Shown: in pieces, positions 1 through 8,933 of the stretch
Numbering within the stretch: the first letter of the stretch is position 1
How the letters are laid out: every line of letters starts with the position of its first letter
NCBI GenBank assembly: GCA_002292405.1
Contig: DBBW01000003.1
Location: forward strand, 74,037-138,036
Reading direction: 5' to 3'
From: Flavobacteriales bacterium UBA974
GTDB taxonomy: Bacteria; Bacteroidota; Bacteroidia; Flavobacteriales_D; Sanyastnellaceae
DNA: 64,000 nucleotides
Made by a program: the position numbers and the translations under genes
The notes under the pieces: model-generated
Seen by the model: only the letters and a program-made list of their open reading frames with translations
What the model was told of the DNA's origin: nothing
Databases searched by the model: none

Positions 1-2
1 TG

Positions 3-551
3 GCAGATTGTGACCAGGCCGTTTATGGCCCCGGAGGGAATAGCATTACTTCAGACTTTGCAATAGGCCATCAGCTCCGCAACCCTCTAAAAACCATAGG
101 ATCTCTCACCACATTTAACAAAGCAAGTTGGAAATTTATTACCGCGAACTCTTCTGTTGAAATGCCTCGTAAGATGATGCACAGAGCTATGAGACATTGG
201 TTAGATTGGAACACCAGAGCAGGGGAGAAGGCGAGCTACACCTGGTGGCTAGAGAGTCTCAAAGAAGAAGCGCCCGCAATTTTAGAAACCCTTGATTGGG
301 GCGTTTCAAATGAAGAATGGCGCTCTGCATACACGAGGGCTCGCCACGGAGAAAACACCGGTTCAGATAGGTCTTCAAACAGTATCTTCAACTCTAAAGT
401 GGGGCCCATCACACAATGGAGAAGGTTTAAGCATACAAATAGGTCCAACCCGGTAAGTTGGGACGAGCTAAGAGCGATAGACACGGTTTTAACGGATGAG
501 ATCTTCCAATATGCGAGCTCCATGAACCCTCCCTATTCTTTAACGTCGTGA
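3..551 (+). CDS. sulfotransferase-like protein, 3' part only
   Basis: The gene is open at the left edge of the window; frame 3 is free of stops from the first base to the TGA at 549-551, so the N-terminus lies outside. About 182 residues are visible. A segment reading NPLKTIGSLTTFN resembles the region after the PAPS-binding serine in sulfotransferase-fold proteins (an R-x-P-x-x-x-I-x-S pattern), and it is followed by the RHWLDWN and YTWWLESL type of spacing common in that fold. The rest is weakly conserved. The next gene begins with GTG inside this stop codon (GTGA), which suggests translational coupling with a glycosyltransferase and a role in modifying a polysaccharide or lipid glycan. The family call rests on the motif pattern alone and is tentative. 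Confidence 0.45.
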   Translation, partial: ADCDQAVYGPGGNSITSDFAIGHQLRNPLKTIGSLTTFNKASWKFITANSSVEMPRKMMHRAMRHWLDWNTRAGEKASYTWWLESLKEEAPAILETLDWGVSNEEWRSAYTRARHGENTGSDRSSNSIFNSKVGPITQWRRFKHTNRSNPVSWDELRAIDTVLTDEIFQYASSMNPPYSLTS

Positions 552-1441
552 AGGTTTCGCTTTTAAGAAAAATCCTCCCAGAATTCTTGCGGGTTCCGGT
601 TGTGATTTTCCTTCGTAAATCAGGTATCTCTACTTGGTTCCAAAATCAACTTTATGCCCGTGAGGCCGCCGTTCTAAAAAAAGGTTTTCGTCCCACCCTT
701 TCCCCTGCCTCCGCATCTAAAATGAAGGTTCTCATCATATGCGCTCACTACAACCACTCTGAATTTCTTCCCGGATGTGTTTCAAGTATTTTATCCCAAA
801 CCCATACAAATTGGCACCTCCTAATCGCAGACGACAACTCCACCGACCCCGCTACCACTTCTGTGCTACAAGCCCAATCCAAGCGTGATCCAAGGATAGG
901 GTGTATCAAACTTAACGAAAATTCAGGAGCCTATACAGCTCGCAACACTGGAGTTTATGCATCTCAGGCGATCGACTGGACACACGTGACTTTTATCGAT
1001 CCAGACGACGTGGCTCACCCTACTTGGCTTCAGCACTCCCTGGACGTTCTTGCCGGAAGAGAGGGCTCCGTTCGGCCATATATCAGGCGCTACGATATCA
1101 CCTTAAAGACACCCCTACAGGCGTATTTCGGACACTGCCCCACACTTCACTCCCGCTTCGCATGGCAGCGATCTGGCGGCTTTTTATCTCTACGCAGATC
1201 TGGGGACTCAGAACTTACCCTCAGACTCTCACACCTCTCAAAAGATGGGCTTACTGTTAATGTTAAGAGCTTTGAAGAGTCGATTATGTGCAGACACATT
1301 CCCGGAAGCGCTACCCACCAAGACCTCACATCACGCAAGTTGATGCTTGAAAAAAGAGACGATGAATTAAAAGGTTTGAAAAATTCAGAAATGAAAATCA
1401 CATCTCCGACAATTACTACCTTTAAAAAGTGTAGCGAATAA
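548..1441 (+). CDS. family 2 glycosyltransferase
   Basis: The protein has 297 residues with a GT-A fold nucleotide-sugar transferase domain starting near residue 58. Visible motifs are the opening strand KVLIICAHYNHSEFLPGC, the LLIADDNSTD nucleotide-binding segment near residue 93, the NSGAYTARNTG loop near 125, and the DxD-type metal site in FIDPDDV near 150. The first 55 residues are basic and not recognisable as a domain. The start is GTG at 548, overlapping the preceding stop by 4 bp; the next in-frame ATG is at 722, too close to the domain to be certain. It probably transfers a sugar in capsule, LPS or exopolysaccharide synthesis; donor and acceptor cannot be read from sequence. The gene looks richer in G+C than the ATP synthase region, which suits a variable glycan locus. 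Confidence 0.8.
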   Translation: MKVSLLRKILPEFLRVPVVIFLRKSGISTWFQNQLYAREAAVLKKGFRPTLSPASASKMKVLIICAHYNHSEFLPGCVSSILSQTHTNWHLLIADDNSTDPATTSVLQAQSKRDPRIGCIKLNENSGAYTARNTGVYASQAIDWTHVTFIDPDDVAHPTWLQHSLDVLAGREGSVRPYIRRYDITLKTPLQAYFGHCPTLHSRFAWQRSGGFLSLRRSGDSELTLRLSHLSKDGLTVNVKSFEESIMCRHIPGSATHQDLTSRKLMLEKRDDELKGLKNSEMKITSPTITTFKKCSE

Positions 1442-1473
1442 CCTTCACTACATTACTTTTGTTGTCCACATTT

Positions 1474-1558
1474 GCCCGAATGGCGGAACTGGTAGACGCG
1501 CACGACTCAAACTCGTGTTCCGCAAGGAGTGTGGGTTCGATTCCCACTTCGGGTACCA
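1474..1558 (+). tRNA. tRNA-Leu (anticodon CAA)
   Basis: The acceptor stem GCCCGAA (1474-1480) pairs with TTCGGGT (1548-1554). The anticodon stem CACGA/TCGTG encloses a seven-base loop with anticodon CAA at 1508-1510. A long variable arm typical of tRNA-Leu follows, then a T-arm with GTTCGAT. Discriminator A1555 and an encoded CCA (1556-1558) complete it. It decodes UUG. Confidence 0.96.
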
Positions 1559-1561
1559 AAC

Positions 1562-1593
1562 GAGAGAGCGTCGAAAGATTGTCTCTCTTTTTT
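1562..1593 (+). terminator. rho-independent terminator after tRNA-Leu
   Basis: GAGAGA at 1562-1567 pairs with TCTCTC at 1582-1587 and runs directly into a six-T tract (1588-1593). It begins four bases after the tRNA CCA end and would end the tRNA transcript. Confidence 0.7.
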
Positions 1594-1677
1594 GTTTTTA
1601 AAACATCTACTTTGCGGACGACGAAACAAGAGGTAGATTTACCCAAATCGCCGATACCCAACATCAAATGATAGAAT

Positions 1678-3483
1678 ATGATTAAAACGAACACTCTTGT
1701 GCTTGTGGGAGTGATAGTGGCTGTGCAGCTTTATTCGTGCTCATTTGCAGACGCGAATAGCATAAACAAAAGTGGAACGACTTCAGCATCGGAAAAAACC
1801 CTCCCTCAAAGCGAGGAGCCTGACTCTATGGCATTTCCACTAGAAGTCATCCATCGTCTCACGCAAAACGAAATAACGGTAGAATTTGACAAAAAGGTAA
1901 CCATTGTAAACGAATTTGAATATTCTTTTGAGATTGAATTTTTGAATGCCGTCATCGTCAAGGTAGGTACTGTCAGCAACTCACAATATAGAAACGGCGA
2001 AGTGTACCGCATAGACACATACGCTGAAGGCAAAGGTCCAGTAGACTTAAGCATAAGCTATATGATCAAGTTACAAAATAAACTTGTTCTTTTGCCTCAA
2101 ATCTCTGACGGCTCAATTGGGAAAGCAGAAAAAGAGCAATTTAAAATCCGCAAGGATATGCAGGAGGCATTAAGCACTGAATTGTTTCGTGGGATTGAAA
2201 AAGTGATCGATGACAAAGACGCTTACGTGGCGTCCCTGGACTACCGAGAAGTCCCCATCACCTCAAGCACATCCTTAAAACTGTTACAGCGAAGTGTTGA
2301 TTACAACAGCGACGATTTCACGAAGTTCAAAAACCTTTTCAAACCCATTTCGATTGAAAGCCGCTTCCGGTCGAGAAACCAGATTACAGACACGTTTTAT
2401 GTTGAACAGACCGAAGCAAACTCCCTCAGCAATTCTTTGGAAAGCCAAACCAATGTTGACACTGGCCGTCACAATGAAGAAGGTGGAATATGGTTGTTTC
2501 AACCGGACGGGCTTTCTCTCTGCTATTCCTATGATTTTACAAAAGCTTTAGGAGAAATCATGCCTACAAGCAAAAACTATAAAATATTCAATCGGTATGG
2601 CTGTGGGGGCGTCCATCAAATTGCGAAGCTGCTGGATCGCAAAGACATCAACATGAATGATCTGGCTCAAAAACACATGATAGACGACAACCTCTTCTTG
2701 TTTGAAATCAGCAATGATTCTAGTCGAGTGTTGAAAAATTCGTATGAAATTTATTCAGAATGCTTCAATGACAAACTCTATAACTGGGAAGACCACTTAA
2801 AACCTCCGTTGGCTTATCAAGACTTTGTTGAAAGCGATCCTGTTTTCATAGTGAAAGATCCTTTCGGGCGTTTGCTTCAATTAACGCGTCACGACTATAT
2901 TCTACAACCCGCCTGTGAGCCCGTGATTTATATCTACTCTCATTCTCAAAAGGAATACCAAATTAAACTAGGCCCAAAAATTAAAACCCTGTCAACTTAC
3001 CCACATCATGACGTGACAGAAGGCTGGAGTGTCAAAGGAAGCAAAGATGGAAGTATTACACTTTCTGAAAATGCCCGAAAATATAAGTACCTGTTTTGGG
3101 AAGGAACTTCAGGGCACTTGCCACCTAAAACCGACGGTTTCATCGTTCATGTTGACTCCTTGAATGTGTTTTTCTTAGAGACCTTAAAAAGGTTGGGCTT
3201 GAATAACAACGAAAGCCGAGATTTCACAGAATATTGGATTCCACAGCTTGATCACCCCGATGTGTATTACCGCATTTCGTTTTACTCCCAAGCCCTGATA
3301 GATCATCTATTTCCACTTGAGATAGTGCCAAAACCGAAACAAATAATCCGAATACTCATGGATCATGAAGTGATTGGAAAGGAAAGAATACATCTTTCAA
3401 CACCTAGCATTGTTACTGTTGATAGGATAGAAGATGAATTGCTTGTGGAATGGGGTGGAGTCAAAAGACCGCCGAAACTATAA
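1678..3483 (+). CDS. uncharacterised exported protein with CxPVIYxY-type C-terminal domain
   Basis: The protein has 601 residues. Residues 1-21 form a hydrophobic export signal ending in LYSC; this could be a lipobox, but Tyr at -2 is atypical, so signal peptidase I cleavage is also possible. The middle part is acidic and shows no family I can name. From about residue 410 there is a recognisable conserved layout: a CEPVIYIY motif, then GWSVKGSKDGSI, then KYLFWEGTSG, then a region rich in aromatic residues. I have seen this combination in uncharacterised bacterial proteins, with no function known to me. The gene stands alone between two tRNA genes, a frequent place for acquired genes. No enzymatic motif is evident, and no function is proposed. 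Confidence 0.75.
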   Translation: MIKTNTLVLVGVIVAVQLYSCSFADANSINKSGTTSASEKTLPQSEEPDSMAFPLEVIHRLTQNEITVEFDKKVTIVNEFEYSFEIEFLNAVIVKVGTVSNSQYRNGEVYRIDTYAEGKGPVDLSISYMIKLQNKLVLLPQISDGSIGKAEKEQFKIRKDMQEALSTELFRGIEKVIDDKDAYVASLDYREVPITSSTSLKLLQRSVDYNSDDFTKFKNLFKPISIESRFRSRNQITDTFYVEQTEANSLSNSLESQTNVDTGRHNEEGGIWLFQPDGLSLCYSYDFTKALGEIMPTSKNYKIFNRYGCGGVHQIAKLLDRKDINMNDLAQKHMIDDNLFLFEISNDSSRVLKNSYEIYSECFNDKLYNWEDHLKPPLAYQDFVESDPVFIVKDPFGRLLQLTRHDYILQPACEPVIYIYSHSQKEYQIKLGPKIKTLSTYPHHDVTEGWSVKGSKDGSITLSENARKYKYLFWEGTSGHLPPKTDGFIVHVDSLNVFFLETLKRLGLNNNESRDFTEYWIPQLDHPDVYYRISFYSQALIDHLFPLEIVPKPKQIIRILMDHEVIGKERIHLSTPSIVTVDRIEDELLVEWGGVKRPPKL

Positions 3484-3627
3484 ACAGACCAGAGTTCTAG
3501 GCCCAAAGTACCAGTAAGGCTTAAACAAGAGTAAGGGAATTTAGATTTATAGTATAGCTGCAGATATCAGTGACCAACACTATCCCACTACTCTGTAATT
3601 GTGTTAAAATTGTGTTACAGTAGAAGG

Positions 3628-3655
3628 AATAAAAAAAGGCTACACTACTGTAGCC
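3628..3655 (-). terminator. rho-independent terminator after tRNA-Asn
   Basis: On the reverse strand GGCTAC (from 3655 down to 3650) pairs with GTAGCC (3643-3638), followed by a run of Ts (3637-3631). It lies 14 bases past the end of the reverse-strand tRNA-Asn. Confidence 0.8.
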
Positions 3656-3668
3656 CTTTCTCCGATTG

Positions 3669-3742
3669 CTCCCCCTCTTGGACTCGAACCAAGGACCCTC
3701 TGATTAACAGTCAGATGCTCTAACCAGCTGAGCTAAGGAGGA
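3669..3742 (-). tRNA. tRNA-Asn (anticodon GTT)
   Basis: On the reverse strand the acceptor TCCTCCT pairs with AGGGGGA. The anticodon stem TCTGA/TCAGA holds the loop CTGTTAA with anticodon GTT, and the T-arm contains GGTTCGAGTCC. The discriminator is G, as expected for Asn. The following bases are CAA, so the CCA end is not encoded, in contrast to the tRNA-Leu at 1474. Confidence 0.95.
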
Positions 3743-3788
3743 ATTCAGATTGGTGCGCAAAAATACATCAAGGAAGGACATTAAGCAA

Positions 3789-3796
3789 TACTTTTG
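3789..3796 (+). promoter_or_regulatory. possible promoter -7 box for the PfkB gene
   Basis: TACTTTTG matches the Bacteroidota -7 consensus TAnnTTTG and sits 36 bp before the start codon at 3833, in the gap after tRNA-Asn. I could not find a good TTG -33 element at the usual spacing, so this is only a partial match. Confidence 0.35.
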
Positions 3797-3832
3797 TACG
3801 TCTTATTCTTATTTCAATAAAATTGCTTTTTT

Positions 3833-4756
3833 ATGTCGTTAGTTATTGTCGGTACAGTTGCCTTTGATTCTATAAAAACACCTTCAGGAAAAGCCGATCG
3901 AGTAGTTGGTGGAGCAGCGAGTTATATCGCCTTAGCGGCATCACACTTTGTGAGAGAGCAGGAATTAATTTCCGTTATTGGAGAGGATTTTCCAGAGGAT
4001 TTTTTATCGACTCTTAAATCAAGAGGTGTAAACACGAATGGGTTAGTGACCATTGAAGGTGGGAAAAGCTTTTTTTGGGAAGGGAGCTATCACGAAGATT
4101 TAATAGGAAGAGACACTGTAACGACTGAATTAAACGTATTAGATGGGTGGCTTCCGGTTGTTCCAGAGAACTCTAAGTCTGCAAAATATGTGATGTTAGG
4201 TAATCTAGATCCTTCGGTTCAAATGTCGGTTTTAGACCAAATTTCTACACGTCCAGATTTGGTAGTTCTTGACACGATGAATTTTTGGATGGATATCGCT
4301 ATGGAAAGCTTAATGAAAGTTATTTCTAAAGTTGATGTTCTAATGATTAACGAAGAAGAGGTACGACAACTAACGGGCCTCAAAGCCCTACCCTTGGCCG
4401 CCGCTGCAGTCCATAAAATGGGGCCTAAAACCGTCGTAATAAAAAAAGGCGAGCACGGAGCAATTATGTTTGAAGATGGAAAAACATTTTTCAGTCCTGC
4501 GATGCCCTTAGAAAAAGTTGTTGACCCAACCGGTGCGGGAGATACGTTTGCTGGAGGTTTTATAGGATATCTAGCACGTTTGGGGGACACTTCGTGGGAA
4601 GCAAAAAAACAAGCCGTAGTTGTTGGGTCAGTATTGGCCTCATTTACATGTGAAGATTTTGGCACAAAAAGACTTCAAACCCTTGAAGAGTCGGAATGGC
4701 ATTTAAGAATGCGCCAGCTTAGAGCCATGGTTAAATTCAGATCTATTAGGGGGTAA
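3833..4756 (+). CDS. PfkB-family carbohydrate kinase
   Basis: This ribokinase-fold kinase has 307 residues, normal for the family. The N-terminus SLVIVGTVAFDSI and the VVGGAASYIALAAS segment (24-37) match the substrate-binding glycine region of PfkB proteins. The C-terminal signature DPTGAGDTFAGG lies at 231-242, with Asp237 as the expected catalytic base and the anion hole formed by the GAGD turn. VIKKGEHG near 202 is the usual ATP-site strand. The family phosphorylates sugars, nucleosides or related alcohols; the substrate cannot be decided here. The gene is monocistronic, and its last 11 bases overlap the end of the convergent M23 peptidase gene. Confidence 0.92.
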   Translation: MSLVIVGTVAFDSIKTPSGKADRVVGGAASYIALAASHFVREQELISVIGEDFPEDFLSTLKSRGVNTNGLVTIEGGKSFFWEGSYHEDLIGRDTVTTELNVLDGWLPVVPENSKSAKYVMLGNLDPSVQMSVLDQISTRPDLVVLDTMNFWMDIAMESLMKVISKVDVLMINEEEVRQLTGLKALPLAAAAVHKMGPKTVVIKKGEHGAIMFEDGKTFFSPAMPLEKVVDPTGAGDTFAGGFIGYLARLGDTSWEAKKQAVVVGSVLASFTCEDFGTKRLQTLEESEWHLRMRQLRAMVKFRSIRG

Positions 4757-5609
4757 CACCGCTCAACCACGGAACGGGATCAATAGGCTGCCCATCTACC
4801 CACCATTCGAAATGTAGGTGCGAACCAGATGTCTGTGTTCCGCTATTTCCTACGGCCGCTACAACATCTCCCATTCTTACTAAATCTCCAACCTCCTTTA
4901 AAAGCGAAGAATTGTGTTTATAGATGGATAATCGATCATTTTTGTGTTGAATAACTAGAACATATCCGTGTTCAACAGTGAAATCAGACATTAAAACCGT
5001 ACCACCATCTACAGAGTGAACAAGCATCCCTTCCTCTGATTCGATATCCACTCCGAGATGTCCATTGCTAAGATCAAAACCCGAGGTGATGGCTCCCTGT
5101 ATAGGCTGAAATTCAAAACCGATTAGCCCATTTATTTCATCCAATCCTCTTCTTAACTTAAATCGATCTCCCTCTTCTATCCTGTTTCTGAAAGCCAAAT
5201 CCTCCTCCCCAGCGCCCGGAATTATTACAGTTTCAACACTTTGTAAGGAGTCGTCCTCTTGGATATTTTCCAAAGGGATTTCCCCTCTTAGAATTGATTT
5301 GATATTAGATAAATATTTTTCATGAACAGCAAGAGCAGCAAGAGCACTGTCTGTCTGCTGTCGAGTAAAAGTCACATCTTCACGAAATTTTTCAGCGACA
5401 TATCCAGGGATTAACAACTCGGTTAAGGGCGTATAAGCAACGATTGAGTAAGTAATAATCGCGACAGCAAAAACAGCCCCAGATACAATAGAAGCTATGC
5501 GCCTTCCAGATAACAAGTAAGCCCTTCTCTCGTGAAAGGTTGACTCCTCTTGAATAGTCACCCGAAATCTTTGACGCCAAAAATGTTTTTTATCTTCTTT
5601 TTTACCCAT
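4746..5609 (-). CDS. M23-family (LytM-type) peptidase, membrane anchored
   Basis: The protein has 287 residues. A basic N-terminus is followed by one transmembrane segment (about 38-60), then a short helical linker and a periplasmic peptidase domain from about 170. All zinc and catalytic positions of LytM peptidases are present: HLGVD gives His184 and Asp188, YKH gives His232, and SHLHFE gives His264 and His266. This predicts an active endopeptidase cutting peptidoglycan cross-links, tethered to the inner membrane. It is transcribed away from sprE at 5722, and its tail overlaps the PfkB gene by 11 bp. Substrate preference and cell-cycle role are not visible. Confidence 0.92.
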   Translation of the reverse strand: MGKKEDKKHFWRQRFRVTIQEESTFHERRAYLLSGRRIASIVSGAVFAVAIITYSIVAYTPLTELLIPGYVAEKFREDVTFTRQQTDSALAALAVHEKYLSNIKSILRGEIPLENIQEDDSLQSVETVIIPGAGEEDLAFRNRIEEGDRFKLRRGLDEINGLIGFEFQPIQGAITSGFDLSNGHLGVDIESEEGMLVHSVDGGTVLMSDFTVEHGYVLVIQHKNDRLSIYKHNSSLLKEVGDLVRMGDVVAAVGNSGTQTSGSHLHFEWWVDGQPIDPVPWLSGVTP

Positions 5610-5721
5610 TGATTTTACCTTTCAAGCGGTGCGAATATCGGACAACTAGACACAACTATAAAGTTCTTACTTAATTCTATAGAAAATCTAATAATTTAGC
5701 AACTTCATACGTTGACTCTTG

Positions 5722-8394
5722 ATGGCTCATAACATATCTAATTTTTTCCGGTTACTATTTTTAACGATTGCTACAGTAGTTGTGGTGCAGGGCTGCACAA
5801 ATGAGAGAGATGGTAGGGCATATAGGATATATCACAATACGACCGCCAGGTATAATGGTTTCCACTACGCAAATGAGGCGATGCTTGAGGCGGATAAAAA
5901 AATTCAAGAGCTGTATGAGCCAAATTGGGATGAAATTCTACCACTATTTATAGACACAGACGAGAGCTCAGCTCAACAAGTATATCCCCTTATGGAAAGG
6001 GCGATTGAGAAATGCTCCAAAGTTGTTGATCGTCACACAATGACTCCATCTAAAAGAAATCGGAAGTCAATGAAGTGGCCAGAAATGAACAAGTGGATTG
6101 ACGACAACTATACCGTTATCGGCGAAGCATATTATATTAAGGAGGATTTTGCAAAATCTGAAGAAATTTTTCTGTTCTTAGCTAGAACAGTAGACACCCG
6201 AGACGCTCAAGCTTGGTCTTTCAGTTGGCTAGGAAGAATATACCTCAGAACAGAGAATTTAGTAAAAGCAAAAAACATGCTCGCGAAAGCAGAGCAGTAT
6301 ACCGACGTATCGGACGAGATAAGAATTCAAACAAATTTGGCCCTCGCCCAATTCCATATCAAAAAAGAGAATTTTGAAGAAGCGATTAGATATATAGAGG
6401 CGGCAATAGATTTAACCAAGAAAAAGAAGGATACAGCACGTAACTTATTCATTTTAGCCCAATGTCTTAGAGAAACAGGAGACAGTGAAGCGGCAATTGA
6501 GACATTTAATGCCGTGGTGGATTTGAGAACACCTTATGAATTAGAGTTTCAGGCGAAGATTCAGCAAGCCATGACCTATCAAAGAAAGGGAGGGCACAGT
6601 GACCCTATTGTTGAACTCCTTGAGGACATGCTTGATGATGATAAAAACCAGGAGTATTTAGACCAAATATATTTTGCTCTAGCCGAAGTTGCTCTTGAGG
6701 ACAGACAAAGAGACTTAGGAATAGAACATCTTGAGACCTCAGTTTATGTTAGCGAAGGAAATTCAAGGCAACTAGGGAAAAGCTACCTACGGTTAGCAGA
6801 CCTTCATATGGAAGATTTAAATTATGAAATAGCTCAAGCGTATTACGACAGCGCCCTTGTATATATACCTGACGACAACGAGAGGAAGGAAGATATTACA
6901 AGCCTTGCATCCAATCTTACAGACCTTGTTCTTAACCTACGTACAATAGAAGAGCAGGACAGCTTGTTGGCTCTTTGTGACTTGAACGAGTTTGATAGAA
7001 GAAGAGTTATTGAAAACCATTGGGAGGATATGGCTGATGACCTTGAAAGAAGAAAAGAAGAAATGGAAGCGGCTAACGAGGCTGCTATCGCAGAGGCGGG
7101 ATCTTCGGGGGTCGGAATGTTTTGGCCTTATAACGGAGCATTACTTGTAGGTGGCAGACAGAATTACAATGACTATTGGGGGGACAGAGTGCTGGAAGAT
7201 CACTGGAGAAGATCCAGGAAATTAGGCGTGTTGTTTTCTAACGATGAAGAAACAGAGTCAGAAGAGCAAGAAGAATACATTGACCCGTTTGACCCCGAAT
7301 CCCTTCCTACAGTAGACGAAATGCTTGAAGGCCTTCCTTGTGGAGAAGAAGAAAGAGCAAATTCACTAGCAGTAATAGCAGAGGCGTATTACCTCGCCGG
7401 TTTAGACTATAGAGAAAAGCTCTCAGATCCAGAAAACGCAATTGCAACATGGGAGGAGTTGTTAGAAAAACTAGACAGCAGTGCTTTTCACCCGACAGCA
7501 ACGTATCAGCTTTTCAGGACATATCTACTAAGAGAACTAGAAGAGGACTACAGCAATCCATTTTGTGAATCGTGCAATTCAGAGTTTTGGGCGAACCAAA
7601 TTACAACAAACTACCCTGGTAGTGAGTGGGCCAACCTTATTGAAAATCCTGACTTTCTTGACGCCGAAGAAGAAGCTTATGAAACTGAGCGTATTGCATA
7701 TGAGGAGATGCTAGCTCGTTACTATAAAAAAGACTATCAAGCTGCTTTATTAGACATTGATGTGATCAACAACGAGCGACCAGAAAACCCATTAGCCTGT
7801 AAATACAATTTACTACGAGCGCAATGTGTTGGAGGGCTTACTAGCTATACAGGAGATAGAACCCCATACTTTGATGCATTAAAGCTATTGATATCGGATT
7901 GTCCAGAAACAGAAGAAGCCACTTTTGCCGCTTCCTTGCTTGCTCAATTGGGAGTAGATCTCGGATTTGTAGGCGAAATAAGCCAGCCAGATAAAACAGA
8001 GGAAGAGTCCGCGTTTATTTTTAACAGCAACAAAGAACACTATTTTGCAATAATTATTCCTGTCGAAAACGCAACGGGGAATGAAGTAAAAGCAAAATCA
8101 TCGGACTTTAACAAAGCTTTCTTCGAATCACGAAACCTAAGAATAACGAGCAATTTATTAAGTAGGACTCACGAAATAGTTCTTGTTAAATCGTTTGAGG
8201 ATAAAACCAAAGGACTGGATTACTTTACTGTTTTCACAGGAAACAGGGAGATGCTAATTGATGTAAACTCTGGTGGATACGACATGTTTATCATTAGTAG
8301 CGATAACTATGTAGAACTTTTCAAAAACAAGGACATAACAGGGTATGGAGATTTCTTTGAGACTCACTATCTTTCGACAAAATCTAAGCAATAA
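5722..8394 (+). CDS. sprE: type IX secretion / gliding lipoprotein PorW/SprE
   Basis: The protein has 890 residues and a lipoprotein signal ending in VVQGC (Cys25). The segment after the lipid anchor, with YHNTTARYNGFHYANEAM, is the signature start of PorW/SprE proteins, and the length is close to Flavobacterium SprE. Tetratricopeptide-like helical repeats fill roughly residues 110-420 and 520-780, with an acidic linker (about 500-530) between. PorW/SprE is a periplasmic outer-membrane-attached component needed for type IX secretion and gliding in Bacteroidota. I chose ATG 5722; a TTG lies one codon upstream. Bactofilin follows after only 2 bp. The presence of this gene fits the type IX cargo proteins at 25453 and 43688. 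Confidence 0.88.
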   Translation: MAHNISNFFRLLFLTIATVVVVQGCTNERDGRAYRIYHNTTARYNGFHYANEAMLEADKKIQELYEPNWDEILPLFIDTDESSAQQVYPLMERAIEKCSKVVDRHTMTPSKRNRKSMKWPEMNKWIDDNYTVIGEAYYIKEDFAKSEEIFLFLARTVDTRDAQAWSFSWLGRIYLRTENLVKAKNMLAKAEQYTDVSDEIRIQTNLALAQFHIKKENFEEAIRYIEAAIDLTKKKKDTARNLFILAQCLRETGDSEAAIETFNAVVDLRTPYELEFQAKIQQAMTYQRKGGHSDPIVELLEDMLDDDKNQEYLDQIYFALAEVALEDRQRDLGIEHLETSVYVSEGNSRQLGKSYLRLADLHMEDLNYEIAQAYYDSALVYIPDDNERKEDITSLASNLTDLVLNLRTIEEQDSLLALCDLNEFDRRRVIENHWEDMADDLERRKEEMEAANEAAIAEAGSSGVGMFWPYNGALLVGGRQNYNDYWGDRVLEDHWRRSRKLGVLFSNDEETESEEQEEYIDPFDPESLPTVDEMLEGLPCGEEERANSLAVIAEAYYLAGLDYREKLSDPENAIATWEELLEKLDSSAFHPTATYQLFRTYLLRELEEDYSNPFCESCNSEFWANQITTNYPGSEWANLIENPDFLDAEEEAYETERIAYEEMLARYYKKDYQAALLDIDVINNERPENPLACKYNLLRAQCVGGLTSYTGDRTPYFDALKLLISDCPETEEATFAASLLAQLGVDLGFVGEISQPDKTEEESAFIFNSNKEHYFAIIIPVENATGNEVKAKSSDFNKAFFESRNLRITSNLLSRTHEIVLVKSFEDKTKGLDYFTVFTGNREMLIDVNSGGYDMFIISSDNYVELFKNKDITGYGDFFETHYLSTKSKQ

Positions 8395-8396
8395 AA

Positions 8397-8933
8397 ATGA
8401 TAGGTTCATTGAAGCGCTCTTCAGGAGCAGGAAATAACAATTCGGAAACCGGCATTAACCGAATAGTAGAAGGCACTCAAATCGAGGGCACAATCAACAG
8501 CGACAGCAACCTTCGAATTGATGGTGAGTTTAAAGGAAACTTAGTGACTAAAGGAAGATTAGTTGTTGGTTTAAAAGGGAAAGTTTCAGGCACAGTTAAT
8601 TGCTTGTGCTGCGATGTTGAAGGGACTTTAGAAGGGGAAGTTACAGTTCTTGAGTTGTTGTCAATGAAGTCTTCTTCAACCGTACAAGGAGATCTATACT
8701 ATGGTCAACTTTCAGTAGAAGCAGGAGCAAAAGCATTGGGGACATTCCGAATGGGAATCTCTGAAGACAAGGACAGCTTAGTACAAGCAAAGGAGCAAGT
8801 GAAGGAACAAGTGAAAAAGCAGGCTCAAAAGACCGCTTCAAAAGCAGATGCGCTAGCATCATTAAAAGCTTCAACAATGCCAACAGAGTCAAGTTCATTG
8901 TTAAAGGATGAAGTCACAGTTGGGGAAGAATAA
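8397..8933 (+). CDS. bactofilin (polymer-forming cytoskeletal protein)
   Basis: The protein has 178 residues. A bactofilin (DUF583) beta-helix core spans about 22-118: NRIVEGTQIEGTINSDSNL, then repeated short turns built on G-x-L/V-x-G spacing. The last 55 residues are a lysine/alanine/glutamine-rich tail that is likely disordered or helical. Bactofilins polymerise without nucleotide and position cell-wall or envelope proteins. The gene starts 2 bp after sprE, and its last 26 bp overlap the start of atpZ, so it is probably co-transcribed with both. No membrane segment is visible. Confidence 0.9.
   Translation: MIGSLKRSSGAGNNNSETGINRIVEGTQIEGTINSDSNLRIDGEFKGNLVTKGRLVVGLKGKVSGTVNCLCCDVEGTLEGEVTVLELLSMKSSSTVQGDLYYGQLSVEAGAKALGTFRMGISEDKDSLVQAKEQVKEQVKKQAQKTASKADALASLKASTMPTESSSLLKDEVTVGEE

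Noticed and set aside
3598-3617. Direct repeat of a 9-base unit (ATTGTGTTA) with 11-base spacing
   Set aside because: It has only two copies in A/T-rich sequence, with no link to a mobile element or operator; chance is likely.
3669-3742. Lack of an encoded CCA in tRNA-Asn as a sign of degeneration
   Set aside because: All stems and the anticodon are intact; mixed CCA encoding is common where a CCA-adding enzyme is present.
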